8,497 bases of DNA from an uncultured Thermoanaerobacteraceae bacterium (GTDB lineage: Bacteria; Bacillota; DSM-12270; Thermacetogeniales; Thermacetogeniaceae), in assembly GCA_937914965.1 (NCBI GenBank), contig CALGIY010000010.1, positions 1-8,497 on the forward strand, read 5' to 3'. How positions within the stretch are numbered: position 1 is the stretch's first letter; every line of letters starts with the position of its first letter. Below, piece by piece: positions 5,760 through 8,497 of this stretch. Below the pieces are notes generated by a model. That model saw only the letters and a list, made by a program, of their open reading frames with translations, did not search any database and was not told where the DNA came from. A program made the position numbers and the translations under genes.

Positions 5760-6695
5760 GTGAAGTTAAAGGAGCTAAAGATCGGTAAACTAAAGGTGCC
5801 AGTCCCGATCATTCAAGGGGGTATGGCAGTCCGCATTTCCACCGCCCCGCTGGCTGCTGCAGTAGCCAATGAGGGGGGTATCGGGGTAATCGCCGGAACG
5901 GGCATGTCCCCGGATGAACTGCGCCAGGAAATTCGCCTTGCCCGGGAAATGAGCAGTGGAATAATTGGTGTCAATATTATGTTTGCGGTGCGCAAGTTTG
6001 CTGACCTAGTTCAAACAGCGATCGATGAAGGTATCGACCTGGTGATTTCAGGTGCCGGCTTTTCTCGGGATATGTTTGCCTGGGGAAAGGAAAGCGATGT
6101 TCCCATTGTTCCTATCGTGTCTTCTGCCAGACTTGCGGTGCTGGCAGAAAAATTGGGGGCCGCTGCTGTGGTGGCTGAAGGCAAAGAAGCAGGTGGCCAT
6201 CTTGGTACGGACCGGCCCATGAAGGAGATTCTGCCGGAGGTCAAGGCAGCGATTAGGATTCCGGTTATTGCTGCCGGGGGTATAGTCGACGGACAGGATC
6301 TTAAAGAGGTGCTGGAGATGGGGGCAGATGGGGTTCAAATGGGAACCTGTTTCGCAGCCTCAGTAGAATCCAATGCTTCTGATGAATTTAAGGAATTGTA
6401 TGTTAAGGCGAAAAAAGAGGATGTAGTGCTGATCGACAGCCCTGTAGGCATGGTAGGGAGAGGACTGCGGAATGATTTCCAGCGTTTGATCGAAGGAGAT
6501 AAAACCGTGGAAATTGAAAAGTGCAGGGGATGTTTGAAGAAGTGCTCGAAAAAATATTGTATCATAAACGCCCTGAACAATGCCTGTAAAGGTGGAGATG
6601 CGGCAAGAGCCGTGGTATTTGCCGGGGAGCAGGTGGAGAAGATTAAGGAGATACTCCCGGTGAGGATGATCTTTCAGAATCTGCTGAATGCCTAA
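5760..6695 (+). CDS. Nitronate monooxygenase / FabK-like FMN enzyme
   Basis: The protein (311 aa) has the TIM-barrel pattern of the 2-nitropropane dioxygenase / FabK family. PIIQGGMAVRIS at the first strand, GVIAGTGMS, GVNIM, SGAGFS, GKEAGGHLG with the likely catalytic His147, VIAAGGI, and GADGVQMGT form the FMN phosphate pocket. Such enzymes either oxidise nitronates or act as FMN-dependent enoyl-ACP reductases (FabK). Sequence alone does not settle which, and no fatty-acid genes are nearby. The GTG start is supported by GGAGGAAG at 5748-5755. Near the C-terminus is a Cys-rich segment, Cys255-x2-Cys258-x3-Cys262-x4-Cys267 plus Cys276, which could hold a metal or Fe-S cluster. I recall this extension in clostridial members, but its role is not known to me. 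Transcription should end at the hairpin at 6761-6797. Confidence 0.9.
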   Translation: MKLKELKIGKLKVPVPIIQGGMAVRISTAPLAAAVANEGGIGVIAGTGMSPDELRQEIRLAREMSSGIIGVNIMFAVRKFADLVQTAIDEGIDLVISGAGFSRDMFAWGKESDVPIVPIVSSARLAVLAEKLGAAAVVAEGKEAGGHLGTDRPMKEILPEVKAAIRIPVIAAGGIVDGQDLKEVLEMGADGVQMGTCFAASVESNASDEFKELYVKAKKEDVVLIDSPVGMVGRGLRNDFQRLIEGDKTVEIEKCRGCLKKCSKKYCIINALNNACKGGDAARAVVFAGEQVEKIKEILPVRMIFQNLLNA

Positions 6696-6760
6696 ACTTT
6701 CCCCACTTTAATATTCCAGTTGTTGTCATATGTAGAGCAAAAGTTGTTTTGTAAATAATG

Positions 6761-6797
6761 AGGGAAACCGTGATGAACAAGGTTTCCCTTTTCTTTA
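6761..6797 (+). terminator. Rho-independent terminator after the flavoenzyme gene
   Basis: AGGGAAACC (6761-6769) and GGTTTCCCT (6781-6789) form a perfect 9-bp stem with an 11-base loop, followed by a T-rich run to 6796. The minus-strand coat gene ends at 6795, so the same hairpin may also stop transcription from the other side, although the T-run on that strand is weak. Confidence 0.88.
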
Positions 6798-7046
6798 TTT
6801 ATTTTGGGTAAAGTATGAGCGAATTTGTTGTATTTCCTGTGGGTTTGCTAGCTGTGCCGGTTGGTAGTATCCTTTTTGCTCTGCCACCTGGAAGAGTTTA
6901 TACTGGAATTGTTCATCTCCATCCCGTGTCTGCTGCAAAAGCTGCCGGAGCTGCTGGTTTGCGGTTTGCGCTATAGCGCTGGCATATCCGGTTAAACTGC
7001 TGTTAATCATAGATAAAACATCATTTACCATGTCTTTTTCCTGCAT
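6795..7046 (-). CDS. Spore coat protein, CotF family
   Basis: This is an 83-residue protein, MQEKDMVNDVLSMINSSL at the start, then SYASAI-like helix (YASAIAQTANQQLRQLLQQ), a central DGDEQFQYKLFQVA helix, and GYYQPAQLANPQEIQQI near the end. This is the typical Coat_F pattern: a helical, Gln-rich, ferritin-like fold without metal ligands, deposited in the spore coat. The start at 7046 has an AAGGGG binding site 9 bases upstream on the minus strand. The frame is open further (to 7157), but that extension overlaps the upstream gene and has unrelated composition. It lies 20 bases after the next coat-type gene, so the two should share a transcript. Expression late in sporulation, in the mother cell, is expected from the family. 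Confidence 0.88.
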   Translation of the reverse strand: MQEKDMVNDVLSMINSSLTGYASAIAQTANQQLRQLLQQTRDGDEQFQYKLFQVAEQKGYYQPAQLANPQEIQQIRSYFTQNK

Positions 7047-7066
7047 AGACTTCAGCCCCTTCTCAT

Positions 7067-7252
7067 TTATTGTAAGAATGATAGGAATTTTTGTCTTGTG
7101 TTTTCGGCATCCTGTGCAGATTGTTGAAACATTTGCTTGATTTGTGGATCTTGACACTGTTGGGCGTAAGTTTTCAGTTTTTGGGCGGCAGTTTCATGCG
7201 AACCGATAAAGTGTCTCAAGTTTTGTAGTTCCATTCCGTTAATTTGGGGCAC
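7067..7252 (-). CDS. Small coat-associated helical protein (61 aa)
   Basis: It starts at a GTG (7250-7252) with a strong AAGGAGG site (7261-7267) and an 8-base spacer. The sequence MPQINGMELQNLRHFIGSHE is followed by AAQKLKTYAQQCQDPQIKQM and FQQSAQDAENTRQKFLSFLQ, i.e. two amphipathic helices rich in Gln and Ala. Proteins of this length and pattern commonly precede CotF-like genes in clostridial spore formers and are annotated as spore coat proteins. I assign it from this resemblance and from the operon with the CotF gene. It may form one bundle together with its neighbour, since both are half-sized; that is inference. Confidence 0.78.
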   Translation of the reverse strand: MPQINGMELQNLRHFIGSHETAAQKLKTYAQQCQDPQIKQMFQQSAQDAENTRQKFLSFLQ

Positions 7253-7283
7253 AAATATTTCCTCCTTCTTGTTTATTTGGTCT

Positions 7284-7292
7284 TAGTTTATC
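7284..7292 (-). promoter_or_regulatory. Possible sporulation-sigma (SigE/SigK-like) -10 element
   Basis: On the minus strand the word GATAAACTA lies 31 bases ahead of the GTG start of the coat operon. It matches the CATA-N3-TA form of mother-cell sigma factors at all but the first base, and an AC dinucleotide lies at about the right distance upstream. The position fits a short leader, but such weak motifs occur by chance. Confidence 0.3.
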
Positions 7293-7411
7293 AAGTATTC
7301 GTCAATTTATTCGTTTGGAATACTGGCGGAAGCGGGGGCTAATTACTAGGTAATATTTGATAGCCCTGCAAAATACCATTTATAAAACAGCTTTACAGGG
7401 AGGATGAAGAA

Positions 7412-7987
7412 ATGAGTATGGAGCCGCCTGAAACAAAGGGATGCGAACCCCCAAATATCTACAAGTGTGCTTACCCGGCCCCCTACCCAGAAGCACGGGT
7501 ATCCGGTCCGAATCCCAAATATGCCCAACTGCTGCTGGAAGACTATGCAGGAATGGTAAGTGAATTGACAGCTGTGACACAATATACGTATCACCACTTC
7601 GTATTGGAAGAAACAAATAAAGAAGTGGCGGATTTGCTTTCATGCACTGCACTGGTGGAAATGCACCATCTGGAAATACTTGCTGAGACTATATTTATGC
7701 TGGGTGTTGACCCCCGCTATCGGACAATAGAGAGAAACAATACCGAAAGGTATTGGGAGGGGACATTCGTTTTCTATGGAACCGCCCTTTGTGACAGGCT
7801 TACAGCAGATGTTGCCGGTGAATGGGCAGCTATCTCCAACTATCGCAAACACCAGCGCATGATTGATGATCCCTATATCAAGAGAACACTAGAGAGAATT
7901 ATTTTGGATGAACTGCATCATGTTGGCTTATTCAATCAAGCAATCCACAAGTACTGTCACCCCCATCTGCCCAAGCAAGACCCGTAA
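7412..7987 (+). CDS. Ferritin-like di-metal protein (191 aa)
   Basis: The fold is predicted from a full set of ferritin-like metal ligands at helical spacing: Glu51 (SELTAV), Glu83 and His86 (VEMHHLE), Glu137 (AGEWAAI), and Glu167 and His170 (DELHHVGLF). This is the pattern of a four-helix bundle carrying two iron or manganese ions, as in rubrerythrin, bacterioferritin and manganese catalase. The first ~40 residues are Pro- and Cys-containing (KGCEPPNIYKCAYPAPYP) and look unstructured. There is no rubredoxin domain and no signal peptide. Probable roles are peroxide or oxygen detoxification or iron handling. It faces a spore-coat operon across a 159-base divergent gap, and manganese-catalase-like proteins (CotJC) do occur in spore coats, so a spore role is possible. 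The ATG at 7412 has GGGAGG at 7398-7403 and an 8-base spacer. A terminator follows at 8017. Confidence 0.85.
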   Translation: MSMEPPETKGCEPPNIYKCAYPAPYPEARVSGPNPKYAQLLLEDYAGMVSELTAVTQYTYHHFVLEETNKEVADLLSCTALVEMHHLEILAETIFMLGVDPRYRTIERNNTERYWEGTFVFYGTALCDRLTADVAGEWAAISNYRKHQRMIDDPYIKRTLERIILDELHHVGLFNQAIHKYCHPHLPKQDP

Positions 7988-8016
7988 AACATCCTGAGCT
8001 GCAAGTCTTACTTTAT

Positions 8017-8041
8017 GGCCTCGCTAGAGGTCTATTTTTTT
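8017..8041 (+). terminator. Rho-independent terminator after the ferritin-like gene
   Basis: GGCCTC (8017-8022) and GAGGTC (8027-8032) pair as a 6-bp stem with one G-U pair and a 4-base loop, followed by TATTTTTTT. The hairpin is short but the T-run is strong, and it sits 30 bases after the stop codon. Confidence 0.75.
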
Positions 8042-8096
8042 GTGCTAAGATAAGGTAAACTATTATCTGGATATGTTGGAAAAAGGGGTGATTACC

Positions 8097-8297
8097 ATGT
8101 TTATCATTGACCGCTTTGAAGGTGACTGGGCGGTGATAGAGTTTGAGGGGAGAACATTTAATATTCCAAAAGACCTGCTTCCCCAAAGTACCAGGGAAGG
8201 GGATGTGATCAAGATAACTGTTTCTGTGGATGATAAAGCTACGTTAGAGAGGAAGAAAAGAGTGGAGAAACTCGTGGATGAACTTTTTGAAGACTAG
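8097..8297 (+). CDS. DUF3006 family protein (66 aa)
   Basis: The sequence MFIIDRFEGDWAVIEFEG, then FNIPKDLLPQSTREGDVIKI, then a charged helix ending KLVDELFED, is the DUF3006 pattern: a small beta barrel that begins with DRFEGD and has the LP..EGD turn, followed by one helix. The biochemical role of the family is unknown. In other genomes such genes often sit beside metallo-beta-lactamase/ComEC-type or hydrolase genes, but none is visible here. I chose ATG 8097 because AAAAGGGG (8081-8088) precedes it and the conserved part starts right there; the ATG at 8073 would swallow the binding site. It lies after the terminator at 8017-8041, so it should have its own promoter; TATTAT at 8061-8066 is a weak -10 candidate. 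Confidence 0.88.
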   Translation: MFIIDRFEGDWAVIEFEGRTFNIPKDLLPQSTREGDVIKITVSVDDKATLERKKRVEKLVDELFED

Positions 8298-8387
8298 AGG
8301 GCGTATTGAGTACTGAGGATGGTAAGCCCAAGAATGGAGTACAGCATCAGCCATAAGTGTTATTTCGACAGCTAACATTGAGTTTAG

Positions 8388-8495
8388 TTATGGGATGAAG
8401 ATCTCAATAGGGAAGTCCCTTTTAAGTGTCAGGGTTTGTAGTGTTTGATTAACCTCATAGTCTGTTTTCTTCACCTTTTCAAGGTCCACAGTTAA
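8388..8495 (-). CDS. C-terminal end of an unrecognised minus-strand gene (partial)
   Basis: On the minus strand a frame is open from the right edge for 35 codons to TAA at 8388-8390, reading LTVDLEKVKKTDYEVNQTLQ and then TLTLKRDFPIEIFIP. The composition is protein-like (charged helix, then a hydrophobic strand end), and the placement, convergent with the DUF3006 gene, leaves no overlap. I do not recognise the family. The 90 bases between it and the DUF3006 gene contain no clear terminator. Confidence 0.45.
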   Translation of the reverse strand, partial: LTVDLEKVKKTDYEVNQTLQTLTLKRDFPIEIFIP

Positions 8496-8497
8496 AG

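Noticed and set aside
5813..6580. Several minus-strand open frames opposite the flavoenzyme gene
   Set aside because: They mirror the codons of a well-supported gene and show only low-complexity Ser/Pro/Ala-rich translation.
7047..7157. Long start (7157) for the CotF-like gene
   Set aside because: The extension overlaps the preceding coat-type gene, has no binding site, and lacks similarity to the family, whereas 7046 has a good site.
1..8497. CRISPR array, tRNA, rRNA or insertion sequence
   Set aside because: I found no regularly spaced repeats, no cloverleaf or rRNA signatures, and no transposase pattern in any frame.

Overview
The window is a chimeric piece of mostly bacterial DNA. From about base 650 onward it reads as an endospore-forming Gram-positive (Firmicutes, probably Clostridia; genus not resolvable). 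The grounds are strong GGAGG-type ribosome binding sites, TTG/GTG/ATG start codons, CotF-type spore coat proteins, a Bce-type peptide-sensing two-component system, a Gram-positive-type topoisomerase III and a DUF3006 protein. The first ~600 bases are different. They carry an open frame, running in from the left edge, that matches the tail of the eukaryotic cytoplasmic dynein heavy chain. I take this as contamination or a mis-join fused to the bacterial contig, not as a bacterial gene.

Left part (1-3345): the dynein-like fragment (2-~600), a short AT-rich bridge (~600-650), then a BceR-like OmpR-family response regulator without its N-terminus. Its stop codon overlaps the start of a 13-codon stub that looks like the beginning of a BceS-like kinase. 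A small zinc-ribbon protein follows, then an intact BceS-like intramembrane-sensing kinase. Next is an upstream region with a perfect TTACA-N4-TGTAA inverted repeat, the known BceR-type box. Behind it the transporter genes have collapsed: a good ribosome binding site starts about 15 codons of a BceA-like ATPase, which run directly and out of frame into the last ~115 residues of a BceB-like permease. The locus was a peptide sensing and detoxification module (regulator, kinase, ABC transporter). It now looks gutted by at least one large deletion and probably one recombination.

Middle (3346-6800): topB (DNA topoisomerase III with two C-terminal zinc ribbons), then a flavin-dependent nitronate monooxygenase / FabK-family enzyme with a Cys-rich C-terminal segment, closed by a strong hairpin terminator.

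Right part (6795-8497): two small spore-coat-type genes on the minus strand; a divergent ferritin-like di-metal protein on the plus strand with its own terminator; a small DUF3006 protein; and at the right edge the C-terminal end of an unrecognised minus-strand gene. I see no tRNA, rRNA, CRISPR array or transposase.
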